64,000 bases of DNA from Bicyclus anynana (taxonomy: Eukaryota > Arthropoda > Insecta > Lepidoptera > Nymphalidae): NCBI RefSeq assembly GCF_947172395.1, contig NC_069084.1, positions 7,255,107 to 7,319,106 of the forward strand, written 5' to 3'. The notes below the pieces were generated by a model. The model was given only the letters and a program-made list of their open reading frames with translations. It ran no database searches and was not told the DNA's origin. Made by a program: the position numbers and the translations under genes. Positions 10,289 to 21,039 of the stretch are shown here, piece after piece (within the stretch, counting starts at the first letter, position 1; each line of letters begins with the position of its first letter).

Positions 10289-11485
10289 TCACACAACCTG
10301 TGGTTCCGCATAAACACCAGCAAGCAACATTAAACCAGACGACCTTTCCATCACAATAAATGCGAATTCTTTGTTGGCTTCAAAACGCTGTCCTAAAATT
10401 CTATCTTCTAAACCGACTATCGTTGAAGCTGCTGCGACTGTTCCCTCCTCAGTCACCTCGATCTCTACATTCTGAACTGTTTTCGAAACAAACAAAGGAC
10501 TATCAGATACGCCCGGCAGCTCAGCATTATTTCTATCGAATATTCTCTGCATGCCACTGTATTGTAATGGGGGAATCAAGTCAGTTCGAGATGATATCTT
10601 AAAACGCGGTATGTAACAATCGATGTCTGGCAAACTCCCAGATATTTTGTACTCCGTCATCCAGTCAAGAGGCTGCGTTGCCAAGTTGTTCAACATCTTC
10701 TGTATTGGTATTCCATCGAATGGCACTAGAATGAGCATGGAAAACTGCTCGTTTTTGCCATAGGTCATTTCTAAAATTTGTGCTCCAATTTGTGTTGAAT
10801 CTCCAATATTGTGCGGTGCTTTGTGATACATCATGTTTACTGTCCCAATTGATTTACCTTGAGAGTTATAGAAGGTTTCTTCTTTTGTCTGTGTTGTGTC
10901 GAAAGGATGTGTCCAACTGGCTTTGAAGTAAAGAGCATCAATTAAAATCACTACTAAATTTTCAAGATGCTCAGGTTGCACTGCCTGTCGTATTCTGCCT
11001 TCTGTTGCATCACAAATATAATAGTTAATGTCATTCGCGAGCTTACTAGCATTGGCTGGATTCGCAGAATATACATCTGTCTTGTAATAGTATGCAGATT
11101 TGCAAAACTCTGAATGTATCTGGAAACTTTCATCCGAAAACATAGCCGTCTGACTTTTCAGTGTGACGTCATCGTTTTTACACTTTAACAAATTAGTAAC
11201 TGCTTCATGTAGTGCCTGTGTGGCGCGCAATTCATTCGGTAGTCTTAGCACTTTCATTAGTTCTAGAAAAGTTTCACCGGCTGATCCCTCGGCTAGTAAG
11301 GAAAATATGCTCCAAGCAGAGAGAGGTGATAAGGCGATGTTCTTTTCTCCGAAGCTTTCTTGGAACGCGTATGTATTGTCAAGGAGTTTCAGCGTAAATT
11401 CGTTGATAGGATTGAAGTCTACGCCGGCGAAGTTGTCTCTCGGAGCGGCAGTAACAATACCGACAAATACTATGACCTTCCACAT
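10289..11485 (-). CDS. Secreted inhibitory serpin (398 aa, single exon)
   Basis: This is a serine protease inhibitor of the serpin family, acting by suicide inhibition outside the cell. Residues 1 to about 14 (MWKVIVFVGIVTAA) form a short signal peptide. The shutter motif NIALSPLSAWSIF is at 49-61 and ALYFKASWTHPFD (conserved Trp191) at 184-196. The reactive-loop hinge EEGTVAAAST at 346-355 has the small-residue pattern of inhibitory serpins. Counting from this hinge, P1 is Arg362 and P1' Ile363, predicting a trypsin-like target such as a clip-domain protease. The C-terminal block FEANKEFAFIV...LLAGVYAEP is at 368-395. N145 (NAS) is a potential glycosylation site. The His usually found before the hinge (VHKA) is Gln338 here (VQNV). 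Length is typical for the family. The ATG is the first after an in-frame TGA at 11504-11506. The coding region has no introns. Orthology to a numbered serpin was not determined. Confidence 0.95.
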   Translation of the reverse strand: MWKVIVFVGIVTAAPRDNFAGVDFNPINEFTLKLLDNTYAFQESFGEKNIALSPLSAWSIFSLLAEGSAGETFLELMKVLRLPNELRATQALHEAVTNLLKCKNDDVTLKSQTAMFSDESFQIHSEFCKSAYYYKTDVYSANPANASKLANDINYYICDATEGRIRQAVQPEHLENLVVILIDALYFKASWTHPFDTTQTKEETFYNSQGKSIGTVNMMYHKAPHNIGDSTQIGAQILEMTYGKNEQFSMLILVPFDGIPIQKMLNNLATQPLDWMTEYKISGSLPDIDCYIPRFKISSRTDLIPPLQYSGMQRIFDRNNAELPGVSDSPLFVSKTVQNVEIEVTEEGTVAAASTIVGLEDRILGQRFEANKEFAFIVMERSSGLMLLAGVYAEPQVV

Positions 11486-11668
11486 AATGTGCGAGTGGAT
11501 GGCTCAGAGCTTAACGCAACACTGGTGTAGCATAAGGCGATTCTATCAATTTCAATGGGATTTCTCACGTGTATGTACAATGAATATCATTAGGTTTGTT
11601 AAGTAACGTTTATCGTTCGCGTGGAGAGTGAACTATGCGTGTTTATGTAAAATACCGGTATTTATGGG

Positions 11669-11705
11669 ACTGACTATTTGTATTCGTTTTATTAAATCAA
11701 TTATA
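11669..11705 (-). promoter_or_regulatory. Candidate serpin core promoter (TATA + initiator)
   Basis: On the minus strand TATAA (11705-11701) lies about 34 bases upstream of the A of an arthropod initiator TCAGT (11673-11669), giving a 5' UTR of about 185 bases. A κB-like GGGATTTCTC (11557-11566) and an E-box CACGTG (11566-11571) lie inside that UTR. These are motif matches only. Confidence 0.3.
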
Positions 11706-12007
11706 CGCGGCTTCATCATTTTGTAAATCGATTTAGATGGTGACGGAGACGAATGGATCTTTTCGATTCAAATTGACCATTTATTTTTTTATTTAAAGCA
11801 TATTTTAAAAATAGACATACGAGACATCGACTTCGTTTAATGATATTAGCAATAAAGTTAGTAAAGATGTATAATTAACAATTAGTTATGACCAGTTAAC
11901 AACATTGCATATAGAACGTGTGTAATAAAATTGTGTTGTTATTAAATGTACCTATTATGTATGATGCTTTATTAAGACTATTGTCAAGGTCTAACGTTGT
12001 AAAGATT
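11706..12007. other. Serpin upstream region, no repeats seen
   Basis: AT-rich, with no recognisable transposon. It marks the right half of the repeat-poor island around the serpin. Confidence 0.45.
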
Positions 12008-12126
12008 TTATTATTCTTTACAAGTTAGCCCTTGACTACAAGCTCACCTGATGGTAAGTGATGATGCAGTCTAAGATGGAAACGGGCTAACTTGTTAGGA
12101 GGAGGATGAAAATCCACACCCCTTTT
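12008..12126 (-). mobile_element. SINE-A 3' fragment
   Basis: Reverse-strand TTACAAGTTAGCCCTTGACT, CTCACCTGATGGTAAGTG, and GGAGGAGGATGAAAATCC. It is truncated at CACACCCCTTTTGAT, so the tRNA-like head is missing. Confidence 0.8.
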
Positions 12127-13075
12127 GATCTTATTTAGTACTATTCCTTAAATCATGTACACTCCAGATATTTTATTTTTCAATTTTATCTCTATGGTGA
12201 TAAGAGGTCTTGAGGCTTTCACAAGTTTGTATGAAAGTCTTTCATTTATTGTGCTTACAAACTTAAAAATTAGCAGAGATTATAGTTGGTAGACGTCTAT
12301 TACAAATCCATTTTACGACAGGGCCGGATTAAAGAGGTCTAAAGGCTCTTAGGCTTAAAAAATAAGAACTTTCATATGAACTTGCGAAAGCCTTTAAACA
12401 TCCTTAATTTCTAATGTCTTAATTTCATTTAGTTGCATGATAAACAACGAAAGTTATTTAAATAAATAATACCTAAATATTGTCTACAATGTCGAGTTGT
12501 GTTTTCGGGATTTCAATGAGTTAAATGCACCTTAAGTAATTGCATGTTTTACTTAAACATAATTAGTGTCCTCTTGCACAAAAACAACAGCAGACTCATT
12601 TAGTTAAACATGTTTACGTGGTCGGTAAAACAGTTTCTACGTTCCGTGTATGACGATTCTTTTGTAACGAACGAACGAACGAGAAACGAACGTTTCTTTT
12701 GTTTTTTTTTTAAGAATCTTTGGCTGATATTGCCGGTCCCCTCCAATAGCGATGATGAGATGACTAGGTTTGAATATATTGATTGTTATGATCCATTGGG
12801 GTAAATAAGGTCAATGTTAACTAATTTATACATAAAAGCAAAGATTGTCTGGATATTTGTAAAATAAATAAGATTATATAATTTCAAAATGTATTAAAAA
12901 TCTTTTATAGTAATCAGATGAACATCAAACAGTTTTAGCTTCCTAACATTAAATGTGACTTTTTAAAAATGTTAACTATAAACATACAACATAAGCACAA
13001 ATAACAAAGATATTAGTAATTTTGTTTGATCGCTTTATTTTTTAATTTATGATAAACAATAATTTAAAACACAAA
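12127..13075. other. Intergenic; contains a repeat shared with 53.5 kb
   Basis: Segment 12430-12505 (AAATAATACCTAAATATTG, then CTACAATGTCGAGTTGTG) is repeated with slight divergence at 53513-53592. No coding region was identified. Confidence 0.5.
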
Positions 13076-13225
13076 ATGTTATTGCACAAAATCACGAGAC
13101 TGGCAGCGTGACGGTGCTACGCTGCCTAACAAATAACTGAGCTCAAGTCATCAAATACCCTCTTATTTTTTTTTATTTACCAACACTGATACCTCCCCTC
13201 CACAATAACATAAATAATAAAAGTT
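13076..13225 (-). repeat. Dispersed repeat with GGCAGCGTG..CACGCTGCC core
   Basis: The core GGCAGCGTGACGGTGC, TACGCTGCC, followed by AATACCCTCTTATT, matches inverted the segment at 24120-24290. A weaker relative is at 31890-31960 (ACAGCGTGAACACCGTAACG). The type is unknown; it could be a MITE. Confidence 0.55.
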
Positions 13226-14204
13226 AATATCACCTGTATTCGAGGAACTTGTAACACTAGTACTTAAATGTTGCGAAAAATGAAGGAAATAACCACTTTA
13301 ACGTCAAGAACCGTCCAGGGTTTAAAAGTAAACTGCTCCACAAAAGACTGTAAACTGCTCGCGTAGAAATAATTTATTTGTTAGCTCAACACATAACTAC
13401 ATAATAACTTATAAGTAATACATTTATATCTTAGAACTGTGTAATGCTAATACTAGAAAATGTGTTGTGCCAATAAAATGGACCTGACTCGGCTAATACT
13501 CAGCTGAGATTACTTGATCGTCTATTATACTGCCAATGAACTGAAAAGAGTTCAGAAAACAAGTAACACAATATGTATCTAAAATTTTATCTAAATACTA
13601 ATTAAGTTGTCGCATACGGTGACAAACATAGTTTTATACTTAAATATTTGTATTTTTCTTCATGCATTACACCGGAGGATTCAAACCAGTCTAAGCCAAA
13701 CCTCGAAACTCAATAAATCAGTGACCTTATTTAGTTAACTTATTTCCGGTCATACAAAATGTTCAAAGACAGGAAAGAGTGCAAATTGTGTTGACCTCGT
13801 GTCGAATGCTGATACAATGGAGATGGGACGTCTCGAACTTACAAAACTCGAATGAGTCAGAGTTCAGGTTATTTTAAAGTTCCGTAAATTACCTAACATC
13901 ATTATTATTCTATTTTAACAGTTCACGAAAGGTTCCGTACATATAAAACTTCATCATCCATCATTATCATTTTAACAGTCCACGAAGGGTTCCGTACAAA
14001 TAAATCTTCATAATAAATCGAAACGTCTTATTAATTAAAATTCCAGATTGTAACAATGAGATCCTTTCATGCGATACTTTTCATAATTAGGTAGTTCATT
14101 ATCTGCCTATTTTAAGGGCCCAGGACTAATCCTTCCTCTTAATAGGATATGGAGCTTAGACACACCATGCTGTTCCAATGTGGGTTGGCGGGCTTAAGGT
14201 GATA
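13226..14204. other. Intergenic, short tandem duplication
   Basis: A unit of about 55 bp (TTTTAACAG, TCACGAAAGGTTCCGTACA, TATAAAACTTCAT) occurs twice in tandem at about 13911-14012. No gene was seen. Confidence 0.5.
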
Positions 14205-14338
14205 CACTATAAGATGTAAGATTTAGCGATTTAGCGTTCCGGTACAATGTCGTATGGGTGTGGATTTTCACTTAGATCACTTACCATCAGGTGAGATTGT
14301 AGTCAAGGACTAACTTGTAAAAGAGTTAAAAAAATTAA
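14205..14338 (+). mobile_element. SINE-A 3' half
   Basis: TTTAGCGTTCCGGTACAATG, TGTGGATTTTCA and CTTACCATCAGGTGAGATTG, then AAGGACTAACTTGTAA. The head is missing and the body is partly deleted. Confidence 0.75.
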
Positions 14339-14344
14339 CTGGAA

Positions 14345-14440
14345 ATTTCTTCGAACAAAAAGCCCAACCCAGGACTCGAATCTAAGAACTCATGATCGTA
14401 GCCACGTAGGCTACCACTGGATCAACGAGCTAGAATTATT
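14345..14440 (-). mobile_element. tRNA-like SINE head
   Basis: Read on the minus strand: GATCCAGTGGTAGCCTACG (box A-like), then GATTCGAGTCCTGGGTTGGG (box B-like). There is no foldable acceptor stem, so this is a SINE remnant and not a tRNA gene. Confidence 0.5.
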
Positions 14441-14468
14441 TTTAAAAATAATATTTGCCATATCTATT

Positions 14469-14535
14469 AAATATAACCAATGTACCCGTTACTCGGGTAC
14501 ATTGGTTATATTTAATTCCGATTAATTAATCGGAA
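14469..14535. repeat. Two adjacent perfect palindromes
   Basis: The first has 20-bp arms (AAATATAACCAATGTACCCG at 14469-14488 and its exact complement at 14494-14513) with loop TTACT. The second is the loopless 20-bp palindrome TTCCGATTAATTAATCGGAA at 14516-14535. Confidence 0.9.
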
Positions 14536-14569
14536 AAGACTGTGTTAGAAGTGGGTACGACAATAGTCC

Positions 14570-14640
14570 AACGGGCAAGGATCGAACCACAACCTCTCGC
14601 TGACGAGTCCGATCCCGACTACTGAGCTATTGAGGCATAA
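14570..14640 (-). mobile_element. tRNA-like SINE head
   Basis: The minus strand reads GCCTCAATAGCTCAGTAGTC (box A-like) ... GGTTGTGGTTCGATCC (box B-like). No acceptor-stem pairing or CCA-proximal structure is seen, so it is scored as a SINE remnant. Confidence 0.5.
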
Positions 14641-15098
14641 AGTTTACCAAACAACATCGATTAATTCTGGTCAGTAGTTCAAATATTTATCCACAAAACA
14701 TGGATGGTTTGTACACACATTAATATCTATCTGTTATGTGGAATCCAAATTTATTAGAAAGTGTTAAAATTCGTATTTTTATCTTCATATTTGACAAATG
14801 ATTTATGCCGCCACTTTATCTTATTACGTTTATTAATTGGTGATGCCGTGATAACTGCCGTTTCTTCCTTAAAAAAAAAACAGTAAATATCTATGCTAAC
14901 TAAACTATAATCCTTGTGGAATACGGATCCCTAAAAAGAATTATTAAAATCGGACATTACTAAAAAAAAATATGCATATAAATTGTATACATATACTTAA
15001 AAAATACACACCTACGTGTTGCATTGAGAACGCCTTTTATTTTTTCGTCGGTTAAAATTAACTATACTTTAATTGGAATTGATCAACCATTACAAAAA
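14641..15098. other. AT-rich intergenic, no gene seen
   Basis: Nothing was recognised apart from short poly-A runs. Confidence 0.45.
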
Positions 15099-15286
15099 TC
15101 TATACGAATATTATAAAGCAGTAAAACTTTTGATATTGTACGGATCTACTTCATCGATTTTGAACATTCATTTAACACTTGAAAACTACGTTATTTATGA
15201 GTGTCATAAGATAATATTTTATCAACGTATTCTCACAGAAACTGGAACTACGTAGGTCGCGGGTGAAACTGCGAGGCATCGACGAG
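15099..15286 (+). mobile_element. Degenerate HEL
   Basis: 5' TCTATACGAATATTATAAAG and 3' GGTCGCGGGTGAAACTGCGAG, then GACGAGT where CTAGT would be expected. The interior is diverged, so this appears to be an old copy. Confidence 0.65.
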
Positions 15287-15687
15287 TTAATTTAATAAAG
15301 GAGGTTTCCAGCTATTTGCTGATCTTTCAAAAATAAGCTAACTCAAACCACAGGCTGTCCCCATCAGTAAGCATTAAAGAATTTCCATCGCATTTGCATG
15401 AGAGATTTGTGTCTATGCGGGCGTTAGGATTTTACTGAAATTAGCATTTTTATCTAATTTCAGTTGCCACCTCGGTGTTTGTCAGCAGTTCATCGAACCC
15501 ACGTGAAGGTTTGAATTACAATAAATATATGCAAATAAATTATTCAAATTTTTCCAAGGAGCTGAAAACATTTGCTCTTTCAATATGATTTTTATCAAGA
15601 GGATTGAAGTTAAGGAATTATTCGTCCATGTGGAACGTTAACACAGTGTTTTCTTAAGTATTACTTATACCATTATTTACACGGTAT
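15287..15687. other. Intergenic, no gene seen
   Basis: No repeat or coding signal was recognised. Confidence 0.45.
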
Positions 15688-16013
15688 TAAAAATTTTAAT
15701 AAAAAAAATTCAACCGACTTCCAACTCAAAAAATAACTTTAACTAAAAAGCAAAAAATAACATCCTACCTATGTGCTACCTTCTGATCAGTTGGAAGGCG
15801 GTGCCAAGCCAGTGATGTTTTAATTAAATAAGTTTAAACTACAAAATTTCTGTGGTTATTCCAGAAACAGCTTTAATTAAAACACGACACTGGCTTGGCA
15901 CCGCCTTCAAACTGATCAGAAGGTAGCACATAGGTAGGATGTTATTTTTTGCTTTTTAGTTAAAGTTATTTTTTTAGTTGGAAGTCGGTTGAATTTTTTT
16001 TATTAAAATTTTT
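15688..16013. repeat. Long inverted repeat (arms about 125 bp)
   Basis: The left arm 15688-15812 and right arm 15888-16013 are near-perfect complements, sharing TAACATCCTACCTATGTGCT and AAGGCGGTGCCAAGCCAGTG. The loop is about 75 bases. A transcript would form a long hairpin. Confidence 0.85.
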
Positions 16014-16052
16014 ATTTTTTTATTTTTAGTGTTAGCATACCCACTGCGTGTG

Positions 16053-16700
16053 TACAGTCACAACTTATCTAAGTGGAAAGTTCTCATCAATACAAATTTA
16101 TCAACTCCAAACACAAGGTAGCTACTGTGAGCCGTCGAGGAGTTCTCTTCACTGTCCCTCGTCTTCATCATCAGACCCTTAATACAGTCACAATCCATCT
16201 AGGTGGAAAGTTCTCATCAATACAAATTTATCAAGTCCAAACACAAGGTAGTTACTGTGAACCGCCGAGGAGTTCTCTTCACTGTCCCTCGTCTTCATCA
16301 CCAGACCCTTAATACAGTCACAATCCTTCTAGGTGGAAAGTTCTAATCAATACAAATTTATCAAGTCCAAACACAAAGTAGCTACTGTGAACCGTCGAGG
16401 AGTTCTCTTCACTGTCCCTCGTCTTCATCACCAGACCTTTAATACAGTCACAATCCATCTAGGTGGTAAGTTCTCATCAATACAAATTTATCAAGTCCAA
16501 ACACAAGGTAGCTACTGTGAACCGTCGAGGAGTTCTCTTCACTGTCCCTCGTCTTCATCACCAGACCCTTAATACAGTCACAACCCATATAGGTGGAAAG
16601 TACTCATCAATACAAATTAATCAAGCCCAAACAAAAGGTGACTGCTGTAAATCCTTGATGAGTTCCATCGTCTGTGTTTCGGCTCCATCATCAGACCAAC
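16053..16700 (+). repeat. 130-bp minisatellite, five units
   Basis: Units begin TACAGTCACAA at 16053, 16183, 16313, 16443 and 16573, an exact 130-base period. The first four are nearly identical and the fifth diverges. The period is not a multiple of three, and the short open frames here repeat the same peptide, so they are by-products. Confidence 0.9.
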
Positions 16701-17023
16701 TCCAAACCTTCATAAAGTTGTAGTGGTTTAAAATACCTTATGGAAACACTAACAAACGTACTAGCCGTCATTACAACTTTCGAAAGTTCCCCTCAATTTC
16801 TCCAGGATGCCATCATCAGATCCTGACATGAAAAAAATGGGACCACCCTGGAAGTAAACCCTACAAAACAAAAAAAGAATTTTCAAAATCGGTCCATAAT
16901 TGACGGAATTATCGCTGGACATACATAAAAAAAAAAAAAAAAAACTTACATACAGCCGAACGTAGAACCTCCTCCTTTTTGGAAGTCGGTTAAAAATACA
17001 AGCGTTTTTTTTTTTAAATTTTT

Positions 17024-17330
17024 ATCTCTCTGTTTGTTTGTTTGTCTGGGCTAATCTTTGGAACGGATGAACCGATTTCAATGGAATTTTCACTATAAAA
17101 ATGGTTTCCGCGGGATTCGTTCGTTTCAAATTTAATTAATTTATTTATTTATATAAAGCACGCCAACAATACACACATTAAACGTTGAAAAATAAAATAA
17201 CACATACCTATTAAAGAATTCTGATATGCATATAAACAATAGGCGCACATAACATTTATATAATTATATGTCAACACTTATAATACTTATAAATTAATAA
17301 TTATAATATGTCAAAATTCAGACTAGGCGT
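17024..17330. mobile_element. HEL remnant followed by (TTTA)-headed repeat
   Basis: CTGTTTGTTTGTTTGTC, GGCTAATCTTTGGAACGG and ACCGATTTCAATGG resemble a decayed HEL 5' half (17024-17130). ATTTATTTATTTATATAAAG and sequence like that at 3500 follow. Boundaries are approximate. Confidence 0.4.
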
Positions 17331-17399
17331 CCTTACGATTTTACTGTTCAAGTAAGTATACGAATATGTATGATTTTACCAACGAACGTATCGTATTCG

Positions 17400-17832
17400 A
17401 TATCGGTCATATGGCGGTAAACTAGGCCAACGACATATCTCTTGAAACGAAATAGACAAAATATGAACTAATAGCGGCGCGACAGGAAATATCGCTGTCT
17501 ATTGCTTTGAGTTGGGAGAGAAGAGATGGGACTGGGACAATTTCGACGCTATTGGTCGACATTTCTCTATTTCTCTTCACGATGTCGTTGGTCGCATGCT
17601 AGGCCTACGGGCAGGGTGGTATAGCGTGGCAACTTCGTTCGTAACACTCTCGATGATCCGCGCGGGCCGGGGGCGTGTAGCGATGAATGAAAAACCCACG
17701 ACTGATGCACCTCACTTCCCCACACGCACGATTTCACACCCGCCCAGTCTTTCCCCCTGTCACCCGCATATCATGGGAGTGTCATCAACGAACTTCCCAG
17801 ACTATAATAGGACGAGTCTGACGTCATTTACT
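17400..17832. other. GC-richer unique segment, no gene recognised
   Basis: The block has more GC and CpG than its surroundings (GCGCGGGCCGGGGGCGTG near 17660). A stretch around 17515-17560 (AGAGATGGGACTGGGACAA) resembles 38690-38775. A frame open from 17512 runs on into a SINE-B and is not accepted as a gene. Confidence 0.4.
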
Positions 17833-18147
17833 TCATCATTATCAACCCATATTCGGCTCACTGCTGAGCTCGAGTCTCCTCTCAGAATGAGAGGGGTTAG
17901 GCGAATAGTCCACGAAGCTGGCCCAATGCGGATAAGCACACTTCACACACGCAGAGAATTAAGAAAATTCTCTGGTATGCAGGTTTCCTCACGATGATTT
18001 TCCATCACCGTTTAAGACACGTGATATTTAATTTCTTAAAATGCACACAACTTAAAAGTTGTAGGTGCATGCCCCGGACCGGATACGAACCGATACTCTC
18101 TGGAATCGGAGGCAGAGGTCATGTCCACTGGGCTATCACGGCAAGTC
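17833..18147 (-). mobile_element. SINE-B, near full length
   Basis: From right to left on the minus strand: head GCCGTGATAGCCCAGTGGAC, box B-like GGTTCGTATCCGGTCCGG, CACCTACAACTTTTAAG, and the 3' end CTCAGCAGTGAGCCGAATAT with an (AT)-rich tail. Confidence 0.85.
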
Positions 18148-20189
18148 ATTTATAAGCTGTTTATTTTTTCATTTTGTTTGTCAGTTCTCTCCTACAATAT
18201 ATAAATTGTACTGGAAGTTGGCACTGGTTATCCTGAAAAACACGTATCCGATTCCCTAATATAACACGTAATATAATATTGTACGTATTTAGTGTAATAC
18301 TATAATAGTGGTTATCTAGGCATACTGCGTAAACCATTTGCGGTTAATTAACCGCCTGCAGTCGTGTTATGACATAATTATTTCCATTGGAAACATACGG
18401 CGCTAAATTACCTTGAACTTTATTTAAAATCACTTTACTATTATTTATTGCGACTATAGTCTTCTGTTATTGAAGAATACGATTTATTTTAAAAGTATGT
18501 TGAATTGTTAGGAATATTATTATAAGTTTGTTTAATATAACTTCGCTATTTAATAAACTTAATAATATCGGAGCAAGGCGCGTTTGAAACCTTCGTAACT
18601 TTAATTTTAAGTTTTCAACTAATTTTATTATCACCATAATCTAACAACATTACCATACTTTACTATTCAAATGTTCTTGTTAAATAAGCCTAATTGAAAT
18701 AAATGAATTTCAACTTTGACTTTGATTTATCGAGAAGTCATTTTGCTCGGAAGAACGAAAATTCCTGTTTTTCATCGGTCACGCGTCACGTTACGCTCGG
18801 AACATTACCCTCAAAATCTTGTTAATTAATGAACAGGGACTAATTTTGGCTATTCTAAATAATTTTCACTAAAACCAGGGACGTATTTTTATTATGTGAT
18901 ATAAGAGACGATACAGTTTGTTATGAACTGACGAACGATAAATAAATATATAGTTACAAGTGATTGGAGAGGCCGCCATATTGGATTTGTAATGACATTT
19001 CTTAGCTAGTCATGTATTATCATCAGAACTCAGAACGTGTGCAAAATTTCATCCTAATCGAAGACCGGGAAGTGGGTCAAATTGAGATTTCAAGATTTTC
19101 TTACATATATTACAAGTGAATTAAGTAAAACTAATACAAAGCGTGTAAAAAGGTAAATAATTGGTGTAGACATATGCGATTTAATGTGTTTCTTTTGACT
19201 TTTTAGTAGAGATTACTTTTGTTTAATGATTAGGAATAGCGGCAAAGCGCGAACAATAACAATGTTCAGCAAATTTGCTGCTAGAATTCTACAGGCGTCG
19301 TGTTTTTGACGTGACAACGTCTTAAAATTCAATGGTGCCGGCTGCAAACTCGCAAAAAGATGACGTCATGCGTCGTTCCCTCGCTCTCTTGCCAATTTTT
19401 TTTACAAGAAATAAAGTATATTCTGGTCAATGAAAATCATTAAACAGTATTTTAGAAAATCGAACTTCTATGACATCACATTGAATATGTCATTTTAGAT
19501 CAAGTGGCAATGATGTTTTGTTTTGACAATCGTCTAAAATTAATATTTTAACAATATAACGTAAATATCAGTTTTTCGTTAAAATAACGTTACCACCTGC
19601 TACTACCACTACTAGACTAATGTTACTTTACGTAAAAACACAATTTTATATGATGGAAAAAACGAAAACACGATGAAAAACGATGTAGTGACTGATTACT
19701 TGAATGGTATGGTCTGGAATTATTCATAATAACCCCGCTGATTATTATCAGTTGAAAGCTAAAGTTTAGACCTGAAAGAAACGTTGGGACACCAACCAAT
19801 TGAGCTTAAGCTTTTATCAATTCATTGTTATCCCAACGTTCCTCAAAACTGGGGGCAGTCTCGTAGAAGACACCCTAAAGATGTTCCTTTCTCCTAGTCT
19901 TCGTTCTTGACTCTACGCTCGTTAAAACTCCCCGGTACTGCTTCGGTCCCATTAAAAGCCTAGTGCCTGTAAATACACAATAAGATAATTTATTAGTTAG
20001 CTAGCAGAAAAACCTTAAACTTGCAAGAGCCTTTAGACCTCCTTAATCCGGCCCTTTCGCAAAATCCGTTCTAATCGGATCACTATCTTATATAGGTACT
20101 TATGATAAATCTGCAGAGAGGTCAATTCTGTACATGAAATATATTTCCGAAATAACTATCAGGGTGTGATAAGTGATCGATACTGATGA
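18148..20189. other. Intergenic with minor repeat debris
   Basis: A LINE-like 3' end (TTGAAATAAATGAATTTC, AACTTTGACTTTGATT) lies at 18690-18727. A widely repeated-looking block (GTCATGTATTATCATCAGAA ... TCGAAGACCGGGAAGTGG) is at 18958-19115. A 10-bp perfect inverted repeat AACGTTGGGA/TCCCAACGTT spans 19783-19842. No gene was seen. Confidence 0.45.
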
Positions 20190-20465
20190 CAAAAATTAAA
20201 TCAGTAAAATTTTTGTCTGTCTGTCTGTATGTTCGTTATAGAAACAAAAACTACTCAACGGATTTCAATGAAACTTGGTACAATTGTTCTTCATACTCCT
20301 GGGCAGGTTATAGTATACTTTTCATCACGCTACGAGCAATAGGAACAGAACAGTGAAGGGAAATGTTGGGAAAACGGGAGAAGTTACTCCATTTTTACAG
20401 CGATACTACTGTAAGGGCTGGATTAAGGAGGTCTAAGAGCGGACGAAGTCGCGGGCGTCCGCTAG
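20190..20465 (+). mobile_element. HEL subtype with GTCTGTCTGTCTG 5' region
   Basis: It has TTTTTGTCTGTCTGTCTGTA, ACTCAACGGATTTCAATGAA, and the 3' hairpin GCGGACGAAGTCGCGGGCG, TCCGCTAG then T. The 5' boundary is uncertain. Confidence 0.65.
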
Positions 20466-21039
20466 TTTATCAATAAATCCCTGCTAGTATTAACTTTGTA
20501 TTTCGAGGTTTTCGATATTTCGTGTTGAGTGACTTTTCGGTGTTATTTAATAAGATGTTTAGGTAAAAATATATTCTACAATAAATGGTAGCAGTTTGTT
20601 GGATACAATTACATTATTTGCGTGTAAATGGGCCGAAAGGGAACTGAAAGCCTGAGTTACTTTAACGGGCAAAGGAGCTGCCGAGCGGAATCTATTGGGC
20701 GTGAAAAGCGCCGGTCGGGTGCGCCGCATCGTTCAATAGATGTAACGTTAGACATGAAGTGAGATTGGGCTAGACCTCTATGGACTAAGCGCTTGCTATA
20801 GCCAGACATACTTCATTTATGAAGACTATTTTATTTGTTTAGGTGCAATTGTAGACAAGGACTAACTTGTAAAGAACAAAAAAAACACTGCAAGTTTCAA
20901 TCTACACTCTATTTTATTTATTTTCTCCTTTTTTTAAATTTTAACTGTGTCAAAAACTGACATTTTGTGTAGTCAGAAAAAACTGTGTGTGGTCAGAGCT
21001 CCAGAGTGAGGGACTTCCTCACAATACGCGCTTTTCAAG
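20466..21039. other. Intergenic, SINE-A tail scrap
   Basis: A small SINE-A tail (GGTGCAATTGTAGACAAGGA, CTAACTTGTAAAGAA) lies at 20840-20880. No gene was seen. Confidence 0.45.

Larger units (their letters stand above)
15688..16995. mobile_element. Compound element bounded by AACCGACTTCCAA termini
   Basis: The left end has TTCAACCGACTTCCAA and the right end TTGGAAGTCGGTTAAAAA, in inverted orientation. Between them are a long fold-back (15688-16013), a 130-bp minisatellite (16053-16700) and a tail with TTTTCAAAATCGGTCC and TAATTGACGGAATTATCG. A smaller element with the same ACCGACTTC/GAAGTCGG ends is at 39130-39355. No transposase was found, and the superfamily was not determined. Confidence 0.55.

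Noticed and set aside
10360..11606. Plus-strand frames overlapping the serpin
   Set aside because: Antisense shadows of a well-supported serpin coding region.
14570..14640. tRNA gene on the minus strand
   Set aside because: Only the promoter boxes look tRNA-like; no terminal pairing and no proper anticodon arm.
16053..16700. CRISPR-like regular repeats
   Set aside because: The 130-bp units are contiguous with no variable spacers, and the genome is eukaryotic; it is a minisatellite.
17512..17997. 161-aa open frame
   Set aside because: Its second half is reverse-strand SINE-B sequence and the first half has no recognisable protein features.
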